64,000 nucleotides of DNA from Pseudomonas mandelii. Lineage in GTDB: Bacteria > Pseudomonadota > Gammaproteobacteria > Pseudomonadales > Pseudomonadaceae. This document shows positions 10,550 through 20,091 of this stretch, piece by piece. The position numbers and the translations under genes were made by a program. The stretch covers positions 372,001-436,000 of the forward strand of contig NZ_RCZA01000002.1 in the NCBI RefSeq assembly GCF_006438925.1, given 5' to 3'. How positions within the stretch are numbered: position 1 is the first letter of the stretch; every line of letters begins with the position of its first letter. Below the pieces are notes generated by a model. The model was not told the DNA's origin. It did not search any database and was given only the letters and a program-made list of their open reading frames with translations.

Positions 10550-10565
10550 CTGTCATATCTGACAG
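10550..10565 (-). promoter_or_regulatory. Shared palindromic operator of the Tc genes, copy 1
   Basis: Perfect 6-base arms CTGTCA-N4-TGACAG lie 104-119 bases before the ATG of the Tc A operon. The same element precedes the Ig-repeat gene (14677) and the TcB gene (23292). A TTAAAT box about 20 bases downstream is a possible -10. The cognate regulator is not identifiable here. Confidence 0.8.
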
Positions 10566-10607
10566 GTTTTATGACCGTCGGTCGGAATATACCGCGCGGA
10601 AAATGAC

Positions 10608-10633
10608 AAAAAAAAGGCCCTCAGAGAAGGGCC
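10608..10633 (-). terminator. Intrinsic terminator of the Ig-repeat gene
   Basis: On the minus strand GGCCCT-TCTCTG-AGGGCC is followed directly by eight T. It lies 22 bases after the stop of the 1315-residue gene. It separates that gene from the Tc A operon, which therefore needs its own promoter. Confidence 0.9.
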
Positions 10634-10654
10634 ATGCAAGGGCGCAAAGGGCGG

Positions 10655-13600
10655 TCAACCGCCATCGACCACTTTCAACGTAAGCTCGTCCATCCATAGC
10701 GAGAAAATATCGCCCTTGTACACCCGCCCCCCCACTGTGAAGTCTTCCAGCAGCGGCAACGCATCGGTCACAATCACCCACTGCCCTTGCACATCGGCAA
10801 TGCCACGCCCCCATACGCTGTAGGGATTCCCCGACTTGTACAGCCGCACCTCGCCTCCCGGTAATGCTGTGCCGCGAATCACTGCATGAGGCGAAACCTC
10901 TGCTTTCTCGGGAGACGGGCTGGTGAATACGGGTTTGTCCAGCTTCTCTTCGACCTTGAAGCTGATAGTGGACGAAGCTACCGAGAATTTGCCGTCCATG
11001 TTCTGCTGGGCCGTGATCTGGTGCGCGGCAGCCTGTACGGTCAGCTCGACTTCGCAGCGAACCGACCAGTTGCCTGCGGCGTCCACCCGGGTGGTAGCCA
11101 GCACAGTGCTGGTGTTAAACCGATGGACTTTGAGCTCCGCCCCTGGCACTCCCCTGCCGGAGAACAGCGGCAGGCGCTCCAGTACCTGACTGGCATTATC
11201 CAGCGGCTTGTCGATAATCGGCTTTTCGAATGAGGCTGCAATCTGGGTCACGACGAAGCTGCGATTGGGCAGCAACCAGTCCGAGACGGCGCCATCGCGG
11301 GACTGCTGCACCGAATAGATATAAGACGTGGCCGCCACCGGCAACTCGATCTGCGATCGCAACGCCCAGCGTCCTTCACGATCCACTCGCGTCCTGCCGA
11401 GCACGGTCGACATCGAATCTTTCTTGACGATCAGAACCTCGGCGCCCGGCTCACCCGAACCGGAGAACATTGGCCGCCGTCCGACCTGTTGGCCCGCCAG
11501 CGGATAATGCACGGTGGGCGCCTCAAAGCCGGCGGTCTTGCGCTCCACCATGAAGCGTTCGCTCTGGAACCACTCCGAAGGCGTACCGTCCACGGTCTGA
11601 CGCACCACCACCCGCATCGCACCTTCACGCAAATCCTTGTTGCCTGTCACTGCCCAGCGACCGTTGGCGTCCGCTGTCGTCGGCGGGGCCAGCACGTCGT
11701 CGGCGTCGAACCATGAAGCGACGGTGATGGCCGCGCCGGGGATTGCCAGGCCGCTGTACTGCGGTCTGATCCCGACCCAGTCGCCGGCCAGGGGCTCGGT
11801 GAGTTTTGGGGCGGGTTGGAGCAAGGATATTACAGGCATGTATGAATAGCCCGACCACCATTCCGGCTTGCCGCCGGGATACGCAATAGCAGAGATACCG
11901 TCTTCAGCAACCATGTTGTGCCTGACTAGCATCGACCAAGTGCCGGCCTCCGCTACCTCAACGACACCCAGGTACCCAAAATTTTTACGTCTGTCGATAC
12001 GTATGGTGTCCCCCGGATAACCAAACCCGGAAATCCTCAACAGGGCACCCAGCGCCTCTGCGTTTCGGGGGGTATCGATCACCGGCACCGCCGGCACCAC
12101 CGTAACGACGTGCTCAAGCGGATCACTGATATAGGTTCTTTGCAGCAATCTCGCCTCCAGCATGACGGGACCGCCCGCCGGCAGCGTCACGTGCGCCTGC
12201 CAGGTGCCATCGTTTTTCACAACGATGTTTTTGAGAAAAGGCGTGGTCTGTCCCTTGATCGACAATTCGACAGTACCGGGATATTGCCCCGTACCGGAAA
12301 ACAGTGACTCGCGCGCTGGTTTGCCGTTTTGTGTCGGCACCCCGATTAACGGCTTCGGCACACGCACCTTTACCGTCCGCGCAGCGGTTCGGTCGGACCG
12401 GTTGTTACTGGTTTGCTCTTCTTGCTGGATGGCGTAATAACCCAGATTGCCCGGTGCCTGATCGACCAGTGTCACCTTCCATTTATTGTCCGGGCCCACC
12501 GGACCGGCCCCGATGGACTGGTGGGTAACGTTTGAATAGATGATCACCCAACACCCTTTGTAACCTGCGCCGTCGATGACCGGAGACAGGTCGACCTCGG
12601 CATCGGCGGCGGTGGTGATGATCGGTAGCGGGGTCTTGACCGTGAATGTCCGGCTGGCGGCCGTAGAAGTCTGCCCGCCGGATACCGCCTTTGCGGTGAT
12701 GGTGTAGGTGGTCGGCGCCCAGTCTTCAGCGGCGGTCAGGCTAAAGTTGCCGCCGTTTGCCGTTAACGGCACATCGGTTTTACCCGGGATCGTCAAGACA
12801 ATTGCCGAACCGGGCCAGGCAGTGCCGGAAATCGTCGGGCGTTGCCCGGTGTTGGCGCCCGCCCCAGGGGCGGTAAAGGTGGGAGGAGGCGAGGCTATGA
12901 CCATCGAAAATCTGGCACTGTCGGCAGACCACTGACTGTTCACCCCTTGCCGGGCCGTCAACCGTGTGTAGTTGCCCGGAGCAAGGTCAGCGATGGCGGT
13001 CGTTTCCCAACTGAGGTTTGTCTGTACGTTGGCGTGGGGCACACCCGCCAGGGCAACGCCGTCATTGAAAATGCCGACACCGACCGCAGCCGTCCCCCAC
13101 TGGCGCCCCCGACCTTTGAAGGTTGCCCGTTGTCCGTTGACCGTGAAGCTTACGGAGGTGGGTACAGGCGTCGGGATGTTGACCGGAATATCAGTGACCC
13201 AGCCCGTGTTGTAAATCCGTCCGCTACCGCCATCGGAAACGCTTTGCCGACCACCGAAATTATAATTGTACGGCGGCAGATCCGGCGGAATGACCTTCGA
13301 CCAGCTGCCTGCGGAGACGGTAGCGTCCAGGTACGGCGTTGTATCGTTACGGAAGTGAATGTCCATACGCACACCAGTGCCGTTATAGCCTGTGCCCGAT
13401 AGCGTGACGGTTTCCCCACTGAGCCTTGATGTAATGGAGGGTACAGGGGGGCGGATTTTGAAGGAGCGGGGAGCACCTCGCACTGACTGTTTCCCGCTAT
13501 GGCGTTGTAGTGCAACAAGACTTCTAGGCCCTGGCTTCAGATCGACCTGAACGGTCCAGGTTGCCCCTGTCAACACGCCGCTTTCACCGAGTTTGACGGT

Positions 13601-14602
13601 CTGCGTGTCCTCGTATATTTCGACCTTGGCCCCGGCTAATCCGTTGTTACCGCTTAGGGTAAAGGTTTGTTCCTGAGCACTACTCCCAGCGGGACTGGTA
13701 ATGACCGGCACACCTAACACTTTAAAAGTCAAAATGTCTGAATAACCATAGCGCCATGCATCCCGTCGCCATTGCGCTGTTACACTTAACTCACCACTTT
13801 GCAATGTTCTAACCAGATCCTCCTTCAGCTTCACTTCCCACTGTTCGCTCCCAGGAACGTTAACCGCGTTACTAAGCGCAACATAATGATTGTCCTCTCT
13901 AACCACGTGAACAGACATACCCGAATTACTCTCGCCCTCGAAAACAAGCTCATGGCTGGGCACGATCTGATTGGCCATGGGTGAAGACAATTCTGCACCG
14001 ATAATTGTAAAAGTCCGGTTTAGACTGTAACGCGTGGTATAGCCCGCCCTTGATTGTTCAATAGCAATTGAATAATCACCCCAAGGCAAGCGCTGATTGA
14101 GGTCTACCGTCCATTCATTTGCAGTGGCCGTGAACGGAGCACTTAGCGATATTGTTGAGGAACTTTTCCTCACCTTGAGGGAACAGTTTCCGCCGCCGGT
14201 CCCAGTAATCTTTGGCCGGCGATTCTGTATGAATTCATTTTCAGCCGGATAAGTAATCATCGGTACGTTGCTGATCCAAAAATTGGTTACCGTTCGCCGG
14301 GAAGGTTGGAGCCCGTAACTCCACCACCCCTCCACGCGCGCCGGCCCCGGCACGTAGGATACGAAGGGTCTCCAGTGTCTAATATTCCCGCTGAAAAATT
14401 GAATATCGTATTCGAAGATCTTTACATCGTTAACAAAATACTCCATCCAGACAAAACCGTTCCCGGGAATCATGAACCAGACATCCAAGCCCCCGGATTG
14501 GATACTTCCGTTAATCGGAGCTTCTATGATCAAATCAGGCAGGGTAGACACACTTGGAACTTCGTCCTCTTCGGGAGCCACGTCAATGCGTTCGTCGGTC
14601 AT
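10655..14602 (-). CDS. Giant Ig-like repeat protein associated with the Tc locus
   Basis: 1315 residues made almost wholly of about a dozen Ig-like modules of 85-100 residues. The recurring pattern is P-x-I near the start, then SGxGxPGAxV, a GxW turn (WTVQVDL, WKVTLV, WALRSQI, WSVRCEV) and a closing Q-rich strand (QQSRDG, QQNMDG). The C-terminal modules are the most regular. The first 100 residues (acidic, then FMIPGNGFVWMEYFVNDV) do not fit the repeat and may be an anchoring domain. There is no signal peptide, membrane helix or sortase motif, so it may leave the cell by the same unconventional route as the Tc toxin or be carried with it. It has its own promoter region with the shared palindrome at 14677 and its own terminator. 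The SD before ATG 14602 is weak. Function is not known to me; a toxin-linked adhesin is inference. Confidence 0.8.
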   Translation of the reverse strand: MTDERIDVAPEEDEVPSVSTLPDLIIEAPINGSIQSGGLDVWFMIPGNGFVWMEYFVNDVKIFEYDIQFFSGNIRHWRPFVSYVPGPARVEGWWSYGLQPSRRTVTNFWISNVPMITYPAENEFIQNRRPKITGTGGGNCSLKVRKSSSTISLSAPFTATANEWTVDLNQRLPWGDYSIAIEQSRAGYTTRYSLNRTFTIIGAELSSPMANQIVPSHELVFEGESNSGMSVHVVREDNHYVALSNAVNVPGSEQWEVKLKEDLVRTLQSGELSVTAQWRRDAWRYGYSDILTFKVLGVPVITSPAGSSAQEQTFTLSGNNGLAGAKVEIYEDTQTVKLGESGVLTGATWTVQVDLKPGPRSLVALQRHSGKQSVRGAPRSFKIRPPVPSITSRLSGETVTLSGTGYNGTGVRMDIHFRNDTTPYLDATVSAGSWSKVIPPDLPPYNYNFGGRQSVSDGGSGRIYNTGWVTDIPVNIPTPVPTSVSFTVNGQRATFKGRGRQWGTAAVGVGIFNDGVALAGVPHANVQTNLSWETTAIADLAPGNYTRLTARQGVNSQWSADSARFSMVIASPPPTFTAPGAGANTGQRPTISGTAWPGSAIVLTIPGKTDVPLTANGGNFSLTAAEDWAPTTYTITAKAVSGGQTSTAASRTFTVKTPLPIITTAADAEVDLSPVIDGAGYKGCWVIIYSNVTHQSIGAGPVGPDNKWKVTLVDQAPGNLGYYAIQQEEQTSNNRSDRTAARTVKVRVPKPLIGVPTQNGKPARESLFSGTGQYPGTVELSIKGQTTPFLKNIVVKNDGTWQAHVTLPAGGPVMLEARLLQRTYISDPLEHVVTVVPAVPVIDTPRNAEALGALLRISGFGYPGDTIRIDRRKNFGYLGVVEVAEAGTWSMLVRHNMVAEDGISAIAYPGGKPEWWSGYSYMPVISLLQPAPKLTEPLAGDWVGIRPQYSGLAIPGAAITVASWFDADDVLAPPTTADANGRWAVTGNKDLREGAMRVVVRQTVDGTPSEWFQSERFMVERKTAGFEAPTVHYPLAGQQVGRRPMFSGSGEPGAEVLIVKKDSMSTVLGRTRVDREGRWALRSQIELPVAATSYIYSVQQSRDGAVSDWLLPNRSFVVTQIAASFEKPIIDKPLDNASQVLERLPLFSGRGVPGAELKVHRFNTSTVLATTRVDAAGNWSVRCEVELTVQAAAHQITAQQNMDGKFSVASSTISFKVEEKLDKPVFTSPSPEKAEVSPHAVIRGTALPGGEVRLYKSGNPYSVWGRGIADVQGQWVIVTDALPLLEDFTVGGRVYKGDIFSLWMDELTLKVVDGG

Positions 14603-14676
14603 GATCGTATTACCGTTCTGGGGTGGTTTTTACTTCTCGTAAAATTGTTTTAGGCTGTTTCCCTATGCCACAACAC

Positions 14677-14692
14677 CTGTCAAATATGACAG
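14677..14692 (-). promoter_or_regulatory. Shared palindromic operator of the Tc genes, copy 2
   Basis: CTGTCA-AATA-TGACAG, perfect 6-base arms, 75-90 bases upstream of the ATG of the Ig-repeat protein. Same arms as the sites at 10550 and 23292; only the four central bases differ. Confidence 0.8.
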
Positions 14693-14843
14693 TCCAGACG
14701 AACGGTCACCCTACACCCCGCCACTTTCTCCAATGTTTTCAACGCCTCAGTCCGCGGCTACAGCGTCTTGCGCATTTGCCTACAGATCCGCCAGAATCCG
14801 CCGGCTTGTGCGCCTTGGTATTGCCCCGTAACTTGATCCGCGT

Positions 14844-14877
14844 CGCTGCCAATCAGCGATCGGGTTTAGTCGCCCGG
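14844..14877 (+). promoter_or_regulatory. Upstream double hairpin with antisense target site (C4-like module 1)
   Basis: A hairpin CGCTG-CCAAT-CAGCG (14844-14858) is followed by CGGG-TTTAGTCG-CCCG (14861-14876). The second loop presents TTAGTCG (14866-14872), the exact complement of CGACTAA in the structured RNA at 14993-14999. The same two-hairpin arrangement, with a different loop sequence, occurs at 61176-61209. Confidence 0.65.
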
Positions 14878-14937
14878 TGGGTATATGTAGGTGCATAAGC
14901 ATCATCAAGTCGGGTATTCCCTATCCCCGCACTCGAT

Positions 14938-15018
14938 GGTGGCTGTGCGCAGGGCGCCCTCGGGCGCGCCGGTAATTCGTATGCCTCCCGGTCGACTAAC
15001 CTGCGTACAGCCGCCACC
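14938..15018 (+). ncRNA. C4-antisense-RNA-like structured RNA, copy 1
   Basis: About 81 nt fold as a three-way junction. The closing stem is 13 pairs, GGCTGTGCGCAGG (14941-14953) with CCTGCGTACAGCC (15000-15012), with one G-T pair. Inside are hairpin GCGCC-CTCG-GGCGC (14954-14967) and a CCGG...CCGG hairpin (14969-14991), then single-stranded CGACTAA (14993-14999). Size and layout match the C4 antisense RNA of phages P1/P7, which pairs with leader sites of its own transcript. Exact TTAGTCG targets lie upstream (14866-14872) and between this RNA and the next gene (15026-15032). A second copy with compensating changes lies at 61031-61106. The C4 family name is from recalled family features; the fold and pairing are read directly. 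Confidence 0.75.
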
Positions 15019-15025
15019 CTCTCGT

Positions 15026-15032
15026 TTAGTCG
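15026..15032 (+). promoter_or_regulatory. Leader target site of the C4-like RNA, copy 1
   Basis: TTAGTCG, the exact complement of the antisense segment at 14993-14999, sits 36 bases before the ATG at 15069 in the leader of the small DUF6124-type gene. Pairing here would be placed to affect leader folding or ribosome access. Confidence 0.6.
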
Positions 15033-15068
15033 CGAATCGGTGGTAGCCCTAATAGAGGCAATACGACC

Positions 15069-15440
15069 ATGTTCAAAGCCACACCCAATCCCCCCGAAAC
15101 CGACCCGGTTTCCCCCTACGCCACCCTCGATTCAAAAAAGCTCCACGCCGCCGCCGACAAGGCGCTGGACCATTACCTCAAACCCGACATCAACCACCTC
15201 CGTTCATCCCAGGACCGTGCCATGAAAATGTTCACCGTTGTCCCCGATGCCAATCCCGAAGCCTTGACCATCGAAACCTACGAGACCTTTTCGACCGTCA
15301 GCATTCTGCTGCTCGACCTGGCCGAAAGCCTGGACGACAAGCCGCGACATCTGGCGATGGCGATTTATCAGTTGAGTGAGTTGGGGTTGATGCTGGTAGA
15401 GAGGTCGCTGGCTAACGAGCCAGCGATCAAGACGACCTAA
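15069..15440 (+). CDS. DUF6124-type small protein
   Basis: 123 residues. The start MFKATPNPPETDPVSPYATL and the central ALDHYLKP match the small Pseudomonas proteins I know as DUF6124. The C-terminal half (TIETYETFSTVSILLLDLAESL, then LAMAIYQLSELGLMLVERSL) forms two amphipathic helices, like the DUF3077 group. No signal peptide and no catalytic motif. AGAGG precedes the ATG. It follows a C4-like antisense RNA and its leader target, the same arrangement as the related gene at 60709-60975. That suggests post-transcriptional control of both. Function unknown. Confidence 0.8.
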   Translation: MFKATPNPPETDPVSPYATLDSKKLHAAADKALDHYLKPDINHLRSSQDRAMKMFTVVPDANPEALTIETYETFSTVSILLLDLAESLDDKPRHLAMAIYQLSELGLMLVERSLANEPAIKTT

Positions 15441-15445
15441 ACCCC

Positions 15446-15578
15446 TGTAGCAGCTGGTGCAGCCTGCGTTCGGCTGCGCAGCAGTCGTAAACCCGAGATG
15501 CACGGTCTACCTGATCACCGCGAGCTTTGATTTTACGACTGCTGCGCAGCCGAACGCAGGCTGCGCCAGCTGCTACAG
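15446..15578. repeat. REP inverted pair, GTAGCAGCTGG family
   Basis: Two inverted copies of the palindromic unit (CTGTAGCAGCTGG...GCCTGCGTTCGGCTGCGCAGCAGTCGT) flank a short spacer, giving a long hairpin between convergent genes. Related pairs are at 47307-47440 and 55547-55680. Confidence 0.9.
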
Positions 15579-15589
15579 GTTGTGGGCGT

Positions 15590-16030
15590 TCAGGCAGAGG
15601 CAGGCAACGGCTGAAAACTGAAGTATTGCTTCAAGGCGCTGATCAGTTGCCCATACTCCGGCGGTGCCCGTTGCAGGCTGAACCCGGCGTCATAGTGGTG
15701 AGGGGTCGTGTCTTCATGGCACCACAGGCAACACGCCTGAAGATCAATGACCTGCATGCAGCCATCGCTGGCGGGGATTTTCAGGCGCAAATCGAAATCG
15801 GCGCCGATCATCATCGGCAACTGACTGATCAGCATCAGCCCGTCTTCGGACACGTTGCCCAGAAAGCCGATGGGTTTGTCGGTGACGCTGTTGAACACTC
15901 TTAGAAAATACGGCAGTTGATGCCGCTCGATCCGGCGGTCAGTAAACATGCGCAAATGGCCCAGCAAGGCTCTTAAGCAGAGCCGCACTAATGCTTCGGA
16001 ACGGGCCTGCTTCTTTTTATACAGAGGCAT
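15590..16030 (-). CDS. PilZ domain protein
   Basis: 146 residues. PilZ domains bind cyclic di-GMP. An arginine-rich segment (RRIERHQLPYFLRV, about residues 32-45) is followed by GNVSEDGLML, the NxSxxG motif, so both halves of the ligand-binding signature are present. The N-terminal basic stretch YKKKQARSEALVRLCLRALL may be an amphipathic helix. The start at 16030 is chosen because GGGGAG lies 9 bases upstream; a longer start would include that site. Monocistronic; the effector partner is not evident. The window also encodes a GGDEF cyclase and BifA. Confidence 0.85.
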   Translation of the reverse strand: MPLYKKKQARSEALVRLCLRALLGHLRMFTDRRIERHQLPYFLRVFNSVTDKPIGFLGNVSEDGLMLISQLPMMIGADFDLRLKIPASDGCMQVIDLQACCLWCHEDTTPHHYDAGFSLQRAPPEYGQLISALKQYFSFQPLPASA

Positions 16031-16191
16031 GGGCGCGCTCTCCCCGATCCCGGTGCGACAGTCCATAAAGCCGCTGCCGCTTACTCCTGCCGATCACAGG
16101 TGTTGCGTCGATCAGAGGCAAGGCTCTAAACCGATCTATTCGACTATAGCTCACCACCGCCGGTGAGCCAGCCTTTGAACAACTACAACCA

Positions 16192-16578
16192 TCAGAACTG
16201 CGTCGGGCGCACGACCGCAGCAGCACTGCGTAGCGGATAGTGGCCCAGCGACTGCAAGGTTTCCAGGCGGGCGCGGGCGCGGTAGGCGTATTCACTTTGC
16301 GGGTACGAGGCGATGATGAACTGGTAGGTTTGTGCCGCATCGACAAACAGTTTCTGCCGCTCCAGGCACAACCCGCGCAACATCGACACTTCCGGCCACA
16401 CATAAGGCCTAGCTCGACTGGCGCGTTCGACTTTGGACAGTTCGAGCGTCACCTGCTCGCAATTGCCGCGGTCGTAGGCGCTGTAGGCGTTATTCAAATG
16501 ATGGTTCATCGACCAACGGGTGCAGCCCGTGACGCTGAGGGCACTGATGGCAAGGGCGGCAATGAGCACGAATCGCAT
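16192..16578 (-). CDS. TPR-type lipoprotein
   Basis: 128 residues. A short signal peptide ends in the lipobox LSVTGC (Cys 19), so the protein should be lipidated and anchored in the envelope. The mature part has TPR-like helices: AYSAYDRGNCEQVTLELSKV and AAQTYQFIIASYPQSEYAYRA, the latter typical of YbgF/BamD-like repeats. AGGAGA precedes the ATG. It is read divergently from pykA with about 157 bases between them. Partner unknown. Confidence 0.85.
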   Translation of the reverse strand: MRFVLIAALAISALSVTGCTRWSMNHHLNNAYSAYDRGNCEQVTLELSKVERASRARPYVWPEVSMLRGLCLERQKLFVDAAQTYQFIIASYPQSEYAYRARARLETLQSLGHYPLRSAAAVVRPTQF

Positions 16579-16735
16579 GGGGGTTCTCCTGTCTTGAGCT
16601 CTGTATCGACCCGTGAGCAGAAATCTTCAGGATTGTTCGGTTAAAGATATAAACGAATAAGTAGTGCAAACGAACAATGACTACAACTTCGGACCATAGT
16701 AGCCTCACTCAGCGCTTGAACTCAGGAGTCTATGC

Positions 16736-18187
<1,452 letters not shown>

Positions 18188-18205
18188 GTGACCGGTTGCT
18201 GAAAA

Positions 18206-18240
18206 ACAAAAGCCCCGCCATGTGAATGGCGGGGCTTTTT
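18206..18240 (+). terminator. Terminator of pykA
   Basis: AGCCCCGCCAT-GTGA-ATGGCGGGGCT with a T run on the plus side and an A run on the other, so it can work in both directions between pykA and the convergent enoyl-CoA hydratase operon. Confidence 0.93.
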
Positions 18241-18280
18241 GGTTTCTGATCCGGAAGATGTGTTGCCTGGGCTGGCCTCA

Positions 18281-18354
18281 TCGCGAGCAGGCTCGCTCCC
18301 ACAGGGGTTTTGTGTACGCCACAGATCCAATGTGGGAGCGAGCCTGCTCGCGAA
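18281..18354. repeat. REP inverted pair, TCGCGAGCAGGCTCGCTCCCACA family
   Basis: Two inverted units between the convergent pykA and enoyl-CoA hydratase genes. Same family at 38652, 50244, 60613 and, as a single unit, 61323. Confidence 0.9.
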
Positions 18355-18378
18355 GGGGCCCGCCCAGTCACCGCAGAA

Positions 18379-19128
18379 TCAATGGCGTTTGATAAACCCG
18401 GTCAACGCCGCAATCGCTTCCGGCGAGCGCAGCCGTTGGGTGAACTGTGCGCTCTCTTCTTCTATGGCCTTGCGCAGTTGTTCGCGGTCCGGGGCTTTCA
18501 TCAATTGCTTGCTGATACGCACCGCTTCCGGTGGCAGCGACTCGAAACGCAACGCCATCTCCCGTGCCTTGGCCAGTGCCTCTTCGCCACTGCCCAAGGC
18601 TTCGGTCGCAATGCCCCACTGCGCGGCTTGTTCACCGCTGAAACCTTCGCCCAGCAGCAACAACTCGGCGGCTTTGGCCTGCCCGAGCAGTCGCGGCAGG
18701 ATCAGGCTGGAACCGAACTCCGGGCAGAGACCGAGATTCACGAACGGCATGCGAAGGCGCGCATCGCGGCTGACATACACCAGATCGCAATGCAGCAGCA
18801 TCGTCGTGCCAATGCCCACCGCCGCGCCGGCCACGGCGGCGATCACCGGTTTGCGGCATTCGAGCAGGGTGAGCATGAACTGAAACACCGGGCTGTCGAG
18901 GTTGCTCGGCGGTTGCTGGATGAAGTCGGCGATGTCGTTGCCAGCGGTGAAGCACTCGGTAGTGCCGGTGATCAGCACGGCTTTGATTTCCGGGTCGGAA
19001 TCCGCCAGTTTCAGCGCTTCGGCCAAGTGGCTGTACATGGCGCGGGTCAGGGCGTTTTTCTTGTCGGGGCGGTTGAGGCGCAGGGTCAGCAGGCCGCGCT
19101 CACGTTCAAATTGGATGGCATCGCTCAT
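18379..19128 (-). CDS. Enoyl-CoA hydratase/isomerase family protein
   Basis: 249 residues, crotonase fold. The CoA-ester oxyanion-hole segments are visible: TAGNDIADF near residue 62 and AAVAGAAVGIGTTMLLHCDL near 97-116. The acidic catalytic position lies in NLGLCPEFGSS near 132. The family hydrates or isomerises enoyl-CoA esters. Last gene of the unit that also contains the ferredoxin reductase and GGDEF genes, matching PA4330 by position. Specific substrate unknown. Confidence 0.9.
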   Translation of the reverse strand: MSDAIQFERERGLLTLRLNRPDKKNALTRAMYSHLAEALKLADSDPEIKAVLITGTTECFTAGNDIADFIQQPPSNLDSPVFQFMLTLLECRKPVIAAVAGAAVGIGTTMLLHCDLVYVSRDARLRMPFVNLGLCPEFGSSLILPRLLGQAKAAELLLLGEGFSGEQAAQWGIATEALGSGEEALAKAREMALRFESLPPEAVRISKQLMKAPDREQLRKAIEEESAQFTQRLRSPEAIAALTGFIKRH

Positions 19129-19155
19129 GGTCGGTCTCGCATCGAAAATCAGCGC

Positions 19156-20091
19156 TCAACCGCGGAGAACAAAGACGTCCGCCAGCAGTTGATTGCGCGG
19201 CAATCCCGCCAGATACAAGCGCCGGGCAAAGGCGTCGACGCTGTCAGGGGCCCCGCAGAGTAAGGCCAGGGTTTGCCGTGAAACAAGCCGCAGTTGTGCC
19301 AAAGCCTCTGGCAACTCGGCCGCTGTCCACAGCTCAATGCTCAGGTTCGGGCGGCTGGCGGCCATGGCCTGCAGGGGTTTGGCCAGGTAATGCGCCTCGG
19401 CATCATGGGCCAGGTGAATGACGCGAATGGCACCTTGGTGATCTTGCCGAAGCGCTTCACGCAAGATACCGAACAACGGCCCCAAACCCGTGCCGGCGGC
19501 CATCAGCCAAAGCGGTCGGGTGTTCCAGTCCGGGTCGTAATGCAAGGCCCCGCCGCGCAACTCGCCGAGGCGGATCGAATCGCCGATTTTCAACTGACGG
19601 GCCGCGTCGCTGAATTCCCCCGGCTGACGACAATCAAGATGGAACTCCAGAAAACGGTCTTCTTCCGGCAGGCTGGCCAATGAATACGGCCGCGCCACGT
19701 TACCCGCCCACAACACCAGATGCTGCCCGGCGCTGTAGCGCAAAGGGCTCTGAGCGGTCAGGCGCAAACGCAACACGCTGGCGCTTAACCAATCGACAGC
19801 CGCCACCTCGGCCGGGCGGCCATCCTGCTGCGGATCGAAGGTGTGCACCTGCAAGTCCTCGACCACCTGACACTGACACGCCAGGCGCCAGCCTTGCTGA
19901 CGTTGGTCTGCGCTCAGGGCGTCGGGACGGCTGTCACTCGGCAGCCCTTGTACACATTGCACCAGACAGGCATGGCAACTGCCGGCGCGACAGCTGTAGG
20001 GCACCGATACGCCGTTCTGATTCAACGCATCGAGCAGGTTGCTGCCCGCCGCCACCGACCATTGGCGTTCGCCGACCCGTAACTCAGGCAT
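19156..20091 (-). CDS. Ferredoxin-NAD(P)H oxidoreductase, 2Fe-2S N-terminal domain
   Basis: 311 residues. Residues 1-90 are a plant-type ferredoxin domain with CRAGSCHAC (C-x4-C-x2-C) and a later single Cys (LACQC). The rest is a ferredoxin reductase: FAD-binding RPYSLASLP near residue 140 and NAD(P)-binding LMAAGTGLGPLFGIL near 200. This architecture transfers electrons from NAD(P)H to an oxygenase or reductase partner. The start at 20091 is chosen because GGGAG lies 8 bases upstream and homology begins there. It overlaps the GGDEF gene end by 8 bases. Corresponds to PA4331 by position. No obvious oxygenase partner is nearby. Confidence 0.9.
   Translation of the reverse strand: MPELRVGERQWSVAAGSNLLDALNQNGVSVPYSCRAGSCHACLVQCVQGLPSDSRPDALSADQRQQGWRLACQCQVVEDLQVHTFDPQQDGRPAEVAAVDWLSASVLRLRLTAQSPLRYSAGQHLVLWAGNVARPYSLASLPEEDRFLEFHLDCRQPGEFSDAARQLKIGDSIRLGELRGGALHYDPDWNTRPLWLMAAGTGLGPLFGILREALRQDHQGAIRVIHLAHDAEAHYLAKPLQAMAASRPNLSIELWTAAELPEALAQLRLVSRQTLALLCGAPDSVDAFARRLYLAGLPRNQLLADVFVLRG

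Noticed and set aside
14623..14898. 91-codon frame in the gap before the C4-like RNA
   Set aside because: Overlaps the operator and leader hairpins, weak start, low-complexity product.
14844..15440. Prophage remnant, suggested by the C4-like RNA
   Set aside because: No integrase, phage structural gene or attachment site seen nearby.
15446..15578. CRISPR array
   Set aside because: Only two inverted units per site without regular direct repeats and spacers; these are REP pairs and no cas gene is present.
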